Assembly: GCA_021789865.1 (NCBI GenBank)
Contig: JAJYIX010000004.1
Coordinates: forward strand, 1-44,156
Length of the DNA: 44,156 nucleotides
Reading direction: 5' to 3'
Origin: a bacterium
GTDB lineage: Bacteria > Patescibacteriota > Microgenomatia > UBA1406 > GWC2-37-13
Shown here: positions 8,459 to 17,551 of the stretch, piece by piece
Layout: each line of letters opens with the position of its first letter
How positions within the stretch are numbered: position 1 is the first letter of the stretch
Notes under the pieces: generated by a model
The model's input: the letters and a program-made list of their open reading frames with translations, nothing else
Database searches by the model: none
What the model was told of the DNA's origin: nothing
Program-made: the position numbers and the translations under genes

Positions 8459-8821
8459 TTATTTTTTAGAATTTGAGACAGACTTCGGACCGGAGTTGTC
8501 CTTCCTTATTACGAAATTGAATTGATAGAAATATTTGTCCCATTGCTCTTCGGTTGAATGATAGATATTCTCCCCGATCAAATAATCGCCCAGAACCTCT
8601 CTGACCCTCAGAATTTCCTTCAAACAATCCTTGTTTTTTTTATCATCGACGGTGAGATCGATCAGTTCCAGGGCGCGATAAAAAGCATTCATGCTCCTCT
8701 CTGTGCTGCCTTTTTTTTTCCATTTTACGGCCCTGCCTACTTCGGCTCCGATATTGGCCATCTGTTCGAAGATCGAATAGTCTTTCCAACGTTCAACCAT
8801 TTCCTTATGAAAGTAGTTCAT
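8459..8821 (-). CDS. hypothetical helical protein, paired with DUF5674-like gene
   Basis: ORF overlaps the upstream gene by 4 nt (ATGA-type coupling). Confidence 0.6.
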   Translation of the reverse strand: MNYFHKEMVERWKDYSIFEQMANIGAEVGRAVKWKKKGSTERSMNAFYRALELIDLTVDDKKNKDCLKEILRVREVLGDYLIGENIYHSTEEQWDKYFYQFNFVIRKDNSGPKSVSNSKK

Positions 8822-9159
8822 TTTTCAATCAGTTTATTAACGATGGTGATGATCCTTGCTTTGACTGATTTATCGCTGATATCACGGGAAAAATTGCCCA
8901 GTCTTGGTCTAATATTGATTATCGAATCGAATTCAATGAAGTCTTCGGCAGTTGCATCGGGATATATATTTATGCCCCAAAGATCATCCTGGCTGGATCC
9001 CTCGTCAAGTAGATATTTTTCTTCATCGGCGTGCATCGCCGCATCGACAACCATCAACTCTTTCTTAACATCGACAACGGCTTTTACCAGTCCGCCAAAC
9101 ATCCTCGAAGACATTTTTTCAAGTTCGGAAAATGTGATTTTCGTATCGACAAATTTCAT
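8818..9159 (-). CDS. DUF5674-like protein
   Basis: MHADEEKYLLDEGSSQDDLWGINIYPD motif region resembling DUF5674. Confidence 0.6.
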   Translation of the reverse strand: MKFVDTKITFSELEKMSSRMFGGLVKAVVDVKKELMVVDAAMHADEEKYLLDEGSSQDDLWGINIYPDATAEDFIEFDSIINIRPRLGNFSRDISDKSVKARIITIVNKLIEK

Positions 9160-9181
9160 ATGGTCATTATAACAAAAAATG

Positions 9182-9955
9182 CTATATAAGCTTCCGCCGG
9201 CCTTTTACAGAGATATATACTACCAATACGATTATCGAAGCGGCCAGTATGATACTTGTCCTTCCCGTTCCAAACCCTATTCCTCCAAGGTCAGGCGTCC
9301 TTCCAAGCCAGTCGGCATAAGAAGCTCCGAGAGGTCTAGTCATTATGTAGGAAATCCAAAAGGTCAGGACTTCGCTTTTATGGGTTGTACCGTAAAAAAA
9401 TAATGGCAAGAAGAATAGAATCGTAAATAATATACCCGAATCCAAATAACCCAAATTAAAAGTGATGGCTGTCGTATCGCCCAAAGCGGTCCCGAGAGCA
9501 AAGGTCGTGCAAACCGCTGCCCAATAGAAAAGTTCGCGACGTGGCGTAATGATACTGTGGATAGACAAACTTCTCTCGACCCTTTGCCAGACCATGAATA
9601 TAATAGTGAGGATTACGATAAACGAAATCGTCGAAATCAAATAAGGCACGCCCAAGACGATATGGACGACATCAGCGGCCATCGTCCCGAATATGGCAAC
9701 CATAGTGACGGCCAACCAATAAGTCCAGGCAACATATTTTTTTACTCTCAACTGGAGAATGATGGCGATCGTAAAACCAAAAGCTCCCAGTATTACGGCA
9801 ACGACAGGATTTATGGTGTGAACCAGATAATCGGAAGTGGATTCACCAAGAGCCGTAGACAAAAGTTTTATTATCCAGAAAATGGCGGTTATCTCCGGAA
9901 CTTTCCTCAGTATTTTCGTCCCAAGGATATTGTCTATCAGACTTTTGACGTCCAT
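9182..9955 (-). CDS. COG4705-like multi-TM membrane protein
   Basis: Listed ORF begins at 10087, but internal ATG (MDVKSLIDNILG...) at 9955 avoids overlap with the PAP2 gene; repeated TM units with D-T-x-A / P-L-G-A-S-x-A-D motifs. Confidence 0.65.
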   Translation of the reverse strand: MDVKSLIDNILGTKILRKVPEITAIFWIIKLLSTALGESTSDYLVHTINPVVAVILGAFGFTIAIILQLRVKKYVAWTYWLAVTMVAIFGTMAADVVHIVLGVPYLISTISFIVILTIIFMVWQRVERSLSIHSIITPRRELFYWAAVCTTFALGTALGDTTAITFNLGYLDSGILFTILFFLPLFFYGTTHKSEVLTFWISYIMTRPLGASYADWLGRTPDLGGIGFGTGRTSIILAASIIVLVVYISVKGRRKLI

Positions 9956-9960
9956 ATAGT

Positions 9961-10437
9961 TTATATGAATTCCATTTTTTTCAAAAGCAACCAGGAGACT
10001 AGTGTCGCAAAGACGGAAATGACGATGCTTCCGAATATGTCCAGGGGGTGATGGACAAAGACCAACACTCTGGATATGCCGATCCAAAAAGCCATCAATC
10101 CCAGAAATATTCCCGATTTTTTATGGTAGGCAAAAATGATCGAGGCGACAGTCATCGTCAGAAGCGTATGGTCGGATGGAAAACCATTGTCCGTCGAAGC
10201 GTGGATCAACGGCTGAATGTGTTCGACGATGAACGGACGCGGATCTTTTATCAATAAATTTCCAATCACTCCGGTAATGAAAGACAGGGGAAGAGTCAAA
10301 AAAGAAAGGATAAAATACCTTTTCTTCACCTCCTTAGAGGATCTTAAAAAAATAATCAGTCCTATCAATACTACGAATATATAAAGATACTGTGCGGAAA
10401 ATTCAATAAACACATCCATAAGGACATTAGTATACAT
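9961..10437 (-). CDS. PAP2-family phosphatase (undecaprenyl-diphosphatase-like)
   Basis: KDPRPF...GFPSDHTLL...SRVLVFVHHPLDIFGS motifs. Confidence 0.85.
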   Translation of the reverse strand: MYTNVLMDVFIEFSAQYLYIFVVLIGLIIFLRSSKEVKKRYFILSFLTLPLSFITGVIGNLLIKDPRPFIVEHIQPLIHASTDNGFPSDHTLLTMTVASIIFAYHKKSGIFLGLMAFWIGISRVLVFVHHPLDIFGSIVISVFATLVSWLLLKKMEFI

Positions 10438-10565
10438 GATATATTTTTCATATACCTGAAGCGTACATGCATTTGAATGAGTATGGGGACGTTCCTATTT
10501 TCATCAAAATATGATAAAATACATCTTCCCCGATCGACTACTTTTGACCGAGGAATTTTTTTTAA

Positions 10566-11906
10566 ATGTCAAAACCTATTCCGGAACAATTAGTGATGTT
10601 TTTCAGCGTCCTTAAGTGGACGATTCTTTCTATAATGGCCGGACTTGTGATCGGTACGGCCACTTCTTTTTTTATAAAAATACTGGAAATTTCGACGGGA
10701 TTTACCGCAAAATTTCAATGGTACTACTTACTGATGCCTTTGGCATTTTTTATTAGCGTTGTCCTCATAAAATATCTTGCCCCAGACGCAGAGGGACATG
10801 GTACCGAAAAAGTCATTGAGGCAATCCACAAAAAATCGGGCAATATCGAACCGGCGGTCGTACCAGTAAAACTTTTGGCAACAGTCATCACCTTGGCATC
10901 TGGTGGTTCAGTCGGTAAGGAAGGACCCTCGGCACAAATTGGCGCCGGTATTGCTTCGATTATGGCTAATTTTTTTAGAATGGACAATCATGACAGGAAA
11001 AAGCTTGTCATATGTGGAATTAGCGCCGGTTTTGCGGCTGTTTTCGGATTACCTATTTCTGGTGCCATTTTTGGAATCGAAATACTTTTTATCGGTCGAA
11101 TATTATATGACGTTCTCTTACCGTCACTTATCGCCGGCATTACGAGTTACGAAGTTTCTTTGTTTTGGGGAATCAAGCCTCTTCGGGTCGCTATGGATTA
11201 CCCCGTCGTTCCGACAAAGTTTCCTTATTACTTTGCGGCCGGGTTGTTTTTTGGATTGGTATCGATTGCCTTTATCACTCTCCTGAAAAAAATGGAAAAA
11301 TTCTCTCACGGATTGAATATCTGGAAACCATTCAAAGGAATAATCGGAGGGATTCTTATGATCGGACTGACATTTATTTTTTCAAAACAATTCCTGGGTC
11401 TTGGATCGGATCCCGTCGTGTCCACCTTAAACGGAAGCCAGATTGTTTGGTACTCATTCCTGGCAAAAATGGTTTTTACCGCCGTAACTCTTTCTTTTGG
11501 AGGCAGCGGAGGCATCATCACGCCATTATTCTTTATCGGAATTACAGCCGGAAGCATGTTTGCTAATATCTTTCATTTAAACAATCAAGTTTTCGCCGCA
11601 CTCGGAATGATCGGAATAGTTGCGGCGTCGACTAATGCCCCAATCACCGCCATCATCATGTCGGCAGAAATTTTCGGACCGACGCTCCTTTTACCGGCTG
11701 CCATAGTCGCAACTATTAGTTTCTTAATCAACGGACACAACAGCGTCTACCCGTCACAAATACTTGCAATGAAGAAATCGATATCCCTTGATGTTGAAAC
11801 GGATGAAGAAATCAGGCGGGTCGAGTCTAAATTTATTCCAAGAAAGGGACTGATATATATGATATATAACTACATTCGCAAACTATTTTCTCCTTCTAAG
11901 AATTGA
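10566..11906 (+). CDS. ClC-family chloride channel/transporter
   Basis: GGSVGKEGPSAQIGAGIAS and GGSGGIITPLFFIG signatures. Confidence 0.9.
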   Translation: MSKPIPEQLVMFFSVLKWTILSIMAGLVIGTATSFFIKILEISTGFTAKFQWYYLLMPLAFFISVVLIKYLAPDAEGHGTEKVIEAIHKKSGNIEPAVVPVKLLATVITLASGGSVGKEGPSAQIGAGIASIMANFFRMDNHDRKKLVICGISAGFAAVFGLPISGAIFGIEILFIGRILYDVLLPSLIAGITSYEVSLFWGIKPLRVAMDYPVVPTKFPYYFAAGLFFGLVSIAFITLLKKMEKFSHGLNIWKPFKGIIGGILMIGLTFIFSKQFLGLGSDPVVSTLNGSQIVWYSFLAKMVFTAVTLSFGGSGGIITPLFFIGITAGSMFANIFHLNNQVFAALGMIGIVAASTNAPITAIIMSAEIFGPTLLLPAAIVATISFLINGHNSVYPSQILAMKKSISLDVETDEEIRRVESKFIPRKGLIYMIYNYIRKLFSPSKN

Positions 11907-12411
11907 GGCCCTTTATATTTACGATTTTCCATTCCCCATTTGAGACGATGGCTAATTCCCCCTCTTTTGTATAATCATTCTTATCTGACAAGGTAAAAGT
12001 TCCTTCGGTCAATAAATGTTTTATGGATGCGATCACTGCCGCATGGGTGCAGACGATGATACTGCTTTCTTTGATTGACGCCAAAGAACCGATAAATTGT
12101 TGAACTCTATTTTTAAATTCGTTAAAAGATTCTTTGTGAATTTCCGACAGTCTTTTATCGAAAACGAACGTTTTTCCGGTGGCCGCTGAGATAATCTCGG
12201 CACTTTCCCGGCAGCGGCGAATCGGTGACGAGACATTATAAGAGTCTGATACTTCTGACAGATATTTAGCAATGATTTCAATCTCTTTTTTCCCTTCCGG
12301 CAAAAGTCGGGCCGTTAGCTTTTTTTTCCCATAACCAAATTTGCTTCGGGTAGACAATCCGTGTCTGACGAGATAAATTTTTTTATTCGTTGCGTTTTGA
12401 AACGTCTTCAT
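11896..12411 (-). CDS. histidine phosphatase (phosphoglycerate mutase-like)
   Basis: IYLVRHGLSTRS; SSPIRRCRESAEI; THAAVI. Confidence 0.85.
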   Translation of the reverse strand: MKTFQNATNKKIYLVRHGLSTRSKFGYGKKKLTARLLPEGKKEIEIIAKYLSEVSDSYNVSSPIRRCRESAEIISAATGKTFVFDKRLSEIHKESFNEFKNRVQQFIGSLASIKESSIIVCTHAAVIASIKHLLTEGTFTLSDKNDYTKEGELAIVSNGEWKIVNIKGLNS

Positions 12412-13627
12412 AGATTGATATTATTTTTTGGGCGACATATTGCCAGCGATAATTGCGAGATTTTTTATAAAAATCTTTACTGATCTCTTTTCTCAGGTTG
12501 TCGTTTATCAAAAGAGATTCTATTTGAGAAGCCAGCAACAAAGGATTATTGGCGGTTGTAATAAGCAATTTATGGTTGTCATCCAAAAGCGCCGAATTGC
12601 CGGCGACATTGGTCGTGATGACCGGTGTCCCGCACGCCATCGCTTCGAGCATGACCATACCAAACGATTCGTAATGGGAAGGCATAATGACCAAGTCAGC
12701 CGCATTATAAAAATAAGGAAGAGTCGATTGGGGTTGTTGACCGACAAATTTCACCGACATTGGGATTTTTAAAAGGTGCATAAGATTTTTCAGATGGATC
12801 ATTTCTTTCGACCACAAACTTGATTTTTGCGACACGTCACCGCCGACTATCCATAGGCAGACTTTACATGTCGGATTTTTCGTCTTGAGGACTTTTAGTC
12901 CGTACATCAACATATCGATTCCTTTCAGAGGCTCAATCCGCCCGACAAAAAGCAACATTTTAGAATCGTCGGTTGCTTTGATTTTTTGCCGTGATCTTTT
13001 TTTATCAATCGGCCTAAAAAGATCGGTATCGACTCCTGGCGATGAAACGAAAATTTTTCCTTTTGGGGTATCATAGAGGTATTCCAAGTAGTCTTTTTCG
13101 TTTTCGCTCGGAGCAATTATCATATCGGCCTTGTCGGTCAGCTCCTCTTCCGCCTCGATTCTCAACAGCTCTTCTCTTTCGGTTTCATCCGATGCGACCA
13201 GATTCTTCATTAAGGCTAAAGTATGAAACGACATGACTATTGGCGTTTTTGATTTCGTTTTCGTTCGTATTTTTAGTCCAATCAAGCCCGAGAGGTAATA
13301 ATGACAATGAAAAACGTCGTATGAAAGGTTTTCTTTTTCGCCTAAAGACAAAAAATTATTGGTAAATTCGTCCAGATATCTCGGCAGCGTTTTTTTCGGA
13401 AGAGGTGTCGTCGCCCCGGCTTTTAAATGAAGCAAGCGCAGTCGGGGTTCGATGACGACTATTTTTTGGTTGGATTCTCCCTGGCTTCGCGTATACATGT
13501 CAACCGTATGCCCCTGACGCACCAGCTCCTTGGCCAACTCGAAAACATAGACGTTCATCCCTCCCGACTCTTTACCCTCTTCCGATGCCAACGGACAGGT
13601 ATGAAAAGAGATCATCGCTATTTTCAT
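12383..13627 (-). CDS. GT4 glycosyltransferase, MshA-like
   Basis: SGGMNVYVFELAKELVRQGHTVDMYTR, SPGVDTDLFRP, VGRIEPLKGIDML, SHYESFGMVMLEAMACGTPVI. Confidence 0.85.
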   Translation of the reverse strand: MKIAMISFHTCPLASEEGKESGGMNVYVFELAKELVRQGHTVDMYTRSQGESNQKIVVIEPRLRLLHLKAGATTPLPKKTLPRYLDEFTNNFLSLGEKENLSYDVFHCHYYLSGLIGLKIRTKTKSKTPIVMSFHTLALMKNLVASDETEREELLRIEAEEELTDKADMIIAPSENEKDYLEYLYDTPKGKIFVSSPGVDTDLFRPIDKKRSRQKIKATDDSKMLLFVGRIEPLKGIDMLMYGLKVLKTKNPTCKVCLWIVGGDVSQKSSLWSKEMIHLKNLMHLLKIPMSVKFVGQQPQSTLPYFYNAADLVIMPSHYESFGMVMLEAMACGTPVITTNVAGNSALLDDNHKLLITTANNPLLLASQIESLLINDNLRKEISKDFYKKSRNYRWQYVAQKIISIYEDVSKRNE

Positions 13628-13648
13628 ATGATGGTAGAATAGTATACT

Positions 13649-14602
13649 ATGTTCACCTGTAAAACCGTTAATTTCGAAGACTCAACAGGCTGGGAGAACC
13701 TCGTTAATTCTAGTGACACGGCGACCTTTTTCCAACGACGGGAATGGCTTACAACCTGGATAAAAAATTTCCCCGTTGAGCATGAGACCGTCGCCGTCTT
13801 CGAAAATGAAGAATTGATCGGGTTGGCACCGATTTCCTTCGGTGAAAAAAGGATATCGCTTTTGGGGACAACGCCCGTTTTGGGTCACGAACAAGTCACT
13901 GACTTCGGCGATATAGTCTGCCTGGTCGGTAAAGAGAAAGACGTCTGGATGGCTCTTATCGATTATCTGTCCAAAAAATATCCCGGACAATTTTTTTCTC
14001 CAAATTTCATTAAGGAAAACTCGCCAAGTTTTGTTTTTCTATCCGGTCTTGACGGTCACCCGGTCCAAACGGCGACTTCACCATATTTGACCTTACCAAC
14101 CACTTGGGAAGATTATCTCCAACACCTCGATAGAAAAGACCGTCACGAACTTCGACGAAAAATGAAAAAACTGGATTCCGTAAAAAATTCTGTCTATCGG
14201 GCGGATATCGACGCGACCAATCGTAAAAAATTCTTTGATCTCATGCGAAAATCCTCGACCGAAAAAGAGATTTTTTTGACTCCCCGAATGGAAAATTTCT
14301 TTTCCGATTTTATGAATGCAGTCGATAAAGAAAAACTCGTTCTCTGGTTTATGGAAATTGAAGGAAATGTGGCGGCGGCTGCTCTCGCTTTCAAATTCAA
14401 AGACGAATTGCTATTATATAATTCCGGCGTCGATTTTGATTATGGCCGGCTTTCCGTGGGTTTGCTTTCCAAAGTTTTCCTGTTGAAATGGGCGATGAAT
14501 TTGGGGATAAAAAAATTTGATTTTCTCCAAGGACAGGAAAGATATAAATATGATTTGGGAGCGGTCGACGGCGGACTTTATCAATTCAATATAAAATTAT
14601 GA
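13649..14602 (+). CDS. BioF2-like/FemAB-like GNAT-fold acyltransferase
   Basis: FFQRREWLTTWIKNF; LRRKMKKL; YNSGVDFDYGRLSVGLLSKVFLLKWAMNLGIKKFDFLQGQERYKYDLG. Confidence 0.75.
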   Translation: MFTCKTVNFEDSTGWENLVNSSDTATFFQRREWLTTWIKNFPVEHETVAVFENEELIGLAPISFGEKRISLLGTTPVLGHEQVTDFGDIVCLVGKEKDVWMALIDYLSKKYPGQFFSPNFIKENSPSFVFLSGLDGHPVQTATSPYLTLPTTWEDYLQHLDRKDRHELRRKMKKLDSVKNSVYRADIDATNRKKFFDLMRKSSTEKEIFLTPRMENFFSDFMNAVDKEKLVLWFMEIEGNVAAAALAFKFKDELLLYNSGVDFDYGRLSVGLLSKVFLLKWAMNLGIKKFDFLQGQERYKYDLGAVDGGLYQFNIKL

Positions 14603-15312
14603 AAAAACTCTTGGCTGTGTTTGCTCATCCGGACGATGAAACTTTTGGCCCGGGCGCCACATTGGCGAAATACGCATCAAAAGGGGTCGTTGTTGACGTC
14701 GTCATGGCGACCCGCGGCGAAGCTGGAGAGAATCACGTTAATGACAAAACCGGTAAAGAACTCGGGAAAATCCGAGAAAAGGAGTTAAGAGCTGCCGACA
14801 AAATCCTTGGCGTTAATCAAATAGATCTTCTGGGATTTGTCGACGGTGAACTCCGGCAAAATATCTATTTTGATATCGCCAAAAAAATCATCACCAAAAT
14901 CAAATCCTTCAGACCCGACGTCATCGTCACCTTCGAGCCCCACGGCGTCTCGGGACATCTTGACCATATCGCCATATCTTTTATAACTACCTATGCTTAT
15001 TTTCAAACCGAAATCCCCAAAAAATTATATTACATTTGCCTTTCCGAAAAAGTTAGAAACTCCCGCGATCAGAATTATTTTGTCTACTTTCCCGATGGCT
15101 ACCCAGAAGGACAAATTACGACAAAAATCGACGTCGCCGACTATTGGGACAAAAAATTAAAAGCGATGCTCTCCCACAAAACCCAGATAAAAGACGTCAA
15201 GCGTTTGATCGCAATGTTTAATACGATGCCCAAAGTCGACAACTATATTCTGAAATACCACCGCTTGAAAGGCCTGCGACTGCCGGAAGATGATCTTTTC
15301 AACGGAATTTGA
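14599..15312 (+). CDS. PIG-L/LmbE-family deacetylase
   Basis: AHPDDETFGPGATLAKYASKGVVVDVVMATRGEAG; HGVSGHLDHIAIS. Confidence 0.9.
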   Translation: MKKLLAVFAHPDDETFGPGATLAKYASKGVVVDVVMATRGEAGENHVNDKTGKELGKIREKELRAADKILGVNQIDLLGFVDGELRQNIYFDIAKKIITKIKSFRPDVIVTFEPHGVSGHLDHIAISFITTYAYFQTEIPKKLYYICLSEKVRNSRDQNYFVYFPDGYPEGQITTKIDVADYWDKKLKAMLSHKTQIKDVKRLIAMFNTMPKVDNYILKYHRLKGLRLPEDDLFNGI

Positions 15313-15314
15313 TT

Positions 15315-15953
15315 TTATCTCGTGTGAGTATAGACCGTCATGCGTGCCGACATTCCATTTTTGATGCTTGGATAGGCGGTCGAATCGAATTTGGCATAGA
15401 CGGTAAATTGTTGTGTCGCCCGTTCGGTCGAGGTCGAGAAGGAAAATACCGCGGTGTTGGCGCTTGGTGAAATTTCGTCAACATAACCCCAAAATGTCTT
15501 CCCGGGCAAGGCGTCGACCGTGAACGAAACCACTTGACCGACTTTTATTTCATCTAATCCTTTATTTTCATCGATCGTTCCGGCCACTCTCATGTTGACC
15601 GGCCTAATCATTTGAATAAGCTGGGTCGCTTGGTTGACGACGGAACCGGTCAGGTCAGGTGCTGAGATGATGAGTCCGCTTGTTTGAGCTCTTAATGTCT
15701 CCGATCCGACGACGGCCAGGGTGTCTCCGGTTTGAACTGTTTGGCCTTCCTTGACGTCTATCTCCTGGACTTTGCCTGAACTTAAAGGAGATATGGTAAT
15801 CACGGGCGTTTGAATAAGAGAATTGTCGATGTATACTCGGCCGGTTGTCATTTGAAAAAATAAATATCCGCCGATAAAAAGGACCAACAAGACGACTCCT
15901 CCGAAAAATCTCATAAAGTTTTTGTTTTTGAACAAGGAAAATTTGTTTTTCAT
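15315..15953 (-). CDS. HlyD/biotinyl-lipoyl-like membrane adaptor
   Basis: N-terminal TM, SSGKVQEIDVKEGQTVQTGDTLAVVGSE lipoyl-like domain, KNGMSARMTVYT. Confidence 0.75.
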   Translation of the reverse strand: MKNKFSLFKNKNFMRFFGGVVLLVLFIGGYLFFQMTTGRVYIDNSLIQTPVITISPLSSGKVQEIDVKEGQTVQTGDTLAVVGSETLRAQTSGLIISAPDLTGSVVNQATQLIQMIRPVNMRVAGTIDENKGLDEIKVGQVVSFTVDALPGKTFWGYVDEISPSANTAVFSFSTSTERATQQFTVYAKFDSTAYPSIKNGMSARMTVYTHTR

Positions 15954-17047
15954 AACATCTGATATTTCAACGCCGAGATAACCTTCGGATCGATGATTAT
16001 TTTGTCATTCTGAGAAAGCCCATTTTTGATTTCGATATCCTGTCCGTGAATTTTTCCAACGGTTACCTTTTTCAAAGACGGCTTACCGTTGTCGTCAATC
16101 CAGATATATTTTCCGCCAAGAACAGTCCAAGCCGGAACTAAAGCGACATTTTGGGAATTGGTATTGATAATTGCCGTCCCCGACATGTCCAGCTTGGCCA
16201 GCTTTTTCAAATCGTCCGAAACGACATCGACTTGGTAAACTTGTTCACCGGACGCCAAAGTGACTTTAGACGGATAGATCTGAGTGATTACGCCTTCGAC
16301 TTTTTTCGGCAGACCGTCGACAGACAATAGCACCTTGCCTCCAACCGATACGTAGTATATATATTCGGCGGGGACGTCGGCGCGAAAGACCATCGTCGAC
16401 GGATCGGCGACCGTAAAAGACGTCGTCGTCGTCACGTTTTGATTTGGCACGGTGACGTCTTCGTGGGTGACGATGCCATTGAGAGGTGACGTCAACCTGG
16501 CCAATTGTAAAGCGTAGTTGGCCAATTCGACATTGATGACCGAATTATCCAGATTGGCCTGATTTTCGTCGATGATTCTTTTGACGATATCGTTTATCGC
16601 ATTTTGTTCCGTGGTTCCCGAAATACCGGCCGCGTTGAAAGTATTGTAAGGATAAGTCTGGGCAGCCTGAAGATAATTGTTTTGCGAATTGGCGATCTGT
16701 TGATCGAATGTGTCTCTGGTTGATCTGTATATGTTTAAATAATAGGTAAGTTCTTTTTGTAATGTGTAGGTGTCTAAAGAGGCGATAGTCTCGCCCTGGT
16801 AGACTTTATCCCCTTCCTTTAAAGGAAGATATACCAGTTTCCCGCTGGTCTGGAAATGAAGAGTGGCCTGATCCTGGGCGGTCACCGAACCGTCGGCCGT
16901 GATGGTTGAGCTGATAAATTTTACCGAAGCCTCGGTTGTCGGCCTGACATCAGACCCATTCAAAACGGAAAGATGTTGACGTAAATAGAGAAAAAACCCG
17001 CCGACGAGAATCAAGGCCGAAAAAATGAGTATAATATTTTTTTTCAT
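15950..17047 (-). CDS. efflux adaptor (RND/MFP subunit-like)
   Basis: N-terminal TM, KLVYLPLKEGDKVYQGETIASLDT, SPLNGIVTHEDVTVPNQ. Confidence 0.8.
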   Translation of the reverse strand: MKKNIILIFSALILVGGFFLYLRQHLSVLNGSDVRPTTEASVKFISSTITADGSVTAQDQATLHFQTSGKLVYLPLKEGDKVYQGETIASLDTYTLQKELTYYLNIYRSTRDTFDQQIANSQNNYLQAAQTYPYNTFNAAGISGTTEQNAINDIVKRIIDENQANLDNSVINVELANYALQLARLTSPLNGIVTHEDVTVPNQNVTTTTSFTVADPSTMVFRADVPAEYIYYVSVGGKVLLSVDGLPKKVEGVITQIYPSKVTLASGEQVYQVDVVSDDLKKLAKLDMSGTAIINTNSQNVALVPAWTVLGGKYIWIDDNGKPSLKKVTVGKIHGQDIEIKNGLSQNDKIIIDPKVISALKYQML

Positions 17048-17478
17048 TATTTTTTTTCCAGTTTGTTTTGTAATGTTTTTAAAATCGACATCAACTCTCG
17101 TCTTTCCTTTTCAGATAAATAGGATAACACCTTTTCCAACTTTTTTCTTCTTTCTTTTAATGCTTCCTCGAGTAATGCGCGACCTTTTTCAGTCAATTTG
17201 ACAAGGACAATCCGCCGGTCCTTCCTGTCTTCTTCCCTTTCGACAAGCTTTTGTTCGGATAGCTTTTTTAAAAGACTTGTCGCCGATGGCAATTCGATAT
17301 GAAAATTGTCGGCGATATCGCTCATCGATACCCGTTTCTGAAATTTGACAAACACCAACGCTTGAATCTGGAGAATGCTCAAATGGGTCAATTTTTTCGT
17401 AAACGACATCTCCCCCTTAAGCAGGCGAAAAGTCCTGAACATCATTTCGATCAAACTGTCGGTATTGTCATTTTTCAT
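17047..17478 (-). CDS. MarR-family transcriptional regulator
   Basis: wHTH and VEREEDRKDRRIVLVKLTEKG wing. Confidence 0.9.
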   Translation of the reverse strand: MKNDNTDSLIEMMFRTFRLLKGEMSFTKKLTHLSILQIQALVFVKFQKRVSMSDIADNFHIELPSATSLLKKLSEQKLVEREEDRKDRRIVLVKLTEKGRALLEEALKERRKKLEKVLSYLSEKERRELMSILKTLQNKLEKK

Positions 17479-17484
17479 AAATAC

Positions 17485-17527
17485 TTAGATAATCTAACTA
17501 TTTTACAGTATAATATATTTATATTAT
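17485..17527. promoter_or_regulatory. candidate MarR operators/divergent promoter
   Basis: Perfect palindromes TTAGATAATCTAA (17485-17497) and ATAATATATTTATATTAT (17510-17527) overlapping TATAAT (17509-17514). Confidence 0.5.
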
Positions 17528-17551
17528 AATGTCAATTGACTTTTATAAAAA

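Noticed and set aside
9557-10257. Plus-strand ORFs 9557..10051 and 10048..10257
   Set aside because: Antisense to COG4705-like and PAP2 genes; sequences are low-complexity charged, no family resemblance.
10903-11566. Alternative-frame ORFs (10903..11286, 11165..11566, 11306..11557) in the ClC gene
   Set aside because: Inside a complete ClC CDS; out-of-frame shadows.
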